51,070 nt of DNA from NCBI GenBank assembly GCA_013204025.1, contig JABMOW010000051.1, positions 1 through 51,070 on the forward strand. Direction: 5' to 3'. The notes under the pieces were generated by a model that saw only the letters and a program-made list of their open reading frames with translations, ran no database searches and had not been told where the DNA came from. The translations under genes were made by a program, and so were the position numbers. This document shows, one piece after another, positions 50,949 to 51,070 of this stretch (positions within the stretch are counted from its first letter, which is position 1; each line of letters starts with the position of its first letter). The DNA comes from Fidelibacterota bacterium (GTDB lineage: Bacteria; Fidelibacterota; Marinisomatia; SCGC-AAA003-L08; JACNLC01).

Positions 50949-51070
50949 ATGAACATGAGGATAGGACAGGGAATAGACGTACATCAGTTGGTGGAAGGCA
51001 TTCCATTAGTCATTGGTGGAGTGACCGTGCCCTATCCCAAAGGTCCGAAAGGACATAGTGATGGCGACCC
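50949..51070 (+). CDS. ispF: 2-C-methyl-D-erythritol 2,4-cyclodiphosphate synthase, 5' part
   Basis: Cut by the window end after about 40 codons. '[20 protein letters not shown]' carries the Asp-x-His metal ligands and 'GHSDGD' is the conserved IspF motif that binds the diphosphate and metal. The enzyme belongs to the non-mevalonate isoprenoid pathway. Two ATGs in frame (50949 and 50955) are possible starts; neither has a clear Shine-Dalgarno sequence. Confidence 0.88.
   Translation, partial: MNMRIGQGIDVHQLVEGIPLVIGGVTVPYPKGPKGHSDGD

Noticed and set aside
1..51070. tRNA, rRNA, CRISPR array, IS element or riboswitch
   Set aside because: No cloverleaf-like segments, spaced direct repeats, transposase frames or conserved aptamer cores were recognised by eye. 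A tRNAscan or Rfam search would be needed to exclude weak cases.

Overview
The window looks like chromosome from an uncultured Gram-negative bacterium of the FCB group, most likely Candidatus Neomarinimicrobiota (Marinimicrobia/SAR406). This rests on three secreted proteins that end in dockerin-like repeats of the form GDVN..D...NILDIV..V..I, and on a Cys-rich 'CGVC..D.SCMGCTDPEALNYNP' module, both of which I associate with that lineage. TolC, CusB and OM-barrel genes show an outer membrane. Base composition is moderately AT-rich, except for one visibly GC-richer gene at 44001-47540. I saw no rRNA, tRNA or CRISPR.

Layout. 1-3.1 kb (+): an ArsR regulator, a double thioredoxin-fold secreted protein and an ABC permease/ATPase pair, with overlapping ATGA junctions between the last three. 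3.5-6.9 kb (+): two secreted hydrolases with C-terminal dockerins (a feruloyl/enterochelin-type esterase and a GH18 protein), then a methyltransferase. 7.8-9.4 kb (-): a toxin-antitoxin-like pair (XRE-ImmA/IrrE peptidase plus PIN protein) with a promoter buried in inverted repeats. 9.45-20.1 kb (-): a GNAT protein, a third dockerin protein, glgC, glgA and a 2081-residue protein that reads as a natural AddA-AddB fusion. 20.2-29.4 kb (-): a complete Cu/Ag efflux locus (Cys-rich small protein, CusC-, CusB- and CusA-like proteins, tandem-HMA protein, HMBD lipoprotein, HMA chaperone), with a ClC transporter upstream. 31.7-36.7 kb (+): tetR, an MMPL-type RND exporter, a LolA-like protein and an OM barrel, preceded by two near-identical operators. 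37-43.8 kb: a small repeat protein with promoter and terminator, then (-) an SMP-30-like protein, GNAT, an E2-like acyltransferase, dapF, a membrane protein and an M16 protease pair. 43.9-47.6 kb (-): a 1179-residue protein flanked by sequences that look like the ends of an integron gene cassette. 47.8-48.6 kb (-): a lipoprotein whose second repeat is cut off by an in-frame TAA. 48.8-51.07 kb (+): ruvB, queA and the start of ispF.

The strongest candidates for something undescribed are (i) the cassette-like 1179-residue protein, whose N-terminus carries a plausible PD-(D/E)XK (QxK) nuclease core followed by a long helical region and no P-loop, suggesting a single-gene defence-type system, and (ii) the single-chain AddAB, whose AddB half lacks both a P-loop and the C-terminal iron-sulfur cysteines. 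The ArsR/thioredoxin-like/ABC operon, in which both the secreted protein and the permease carry vicinal Cys pairs, is a third. All functions are read from sequence by eye; no database search was possible.
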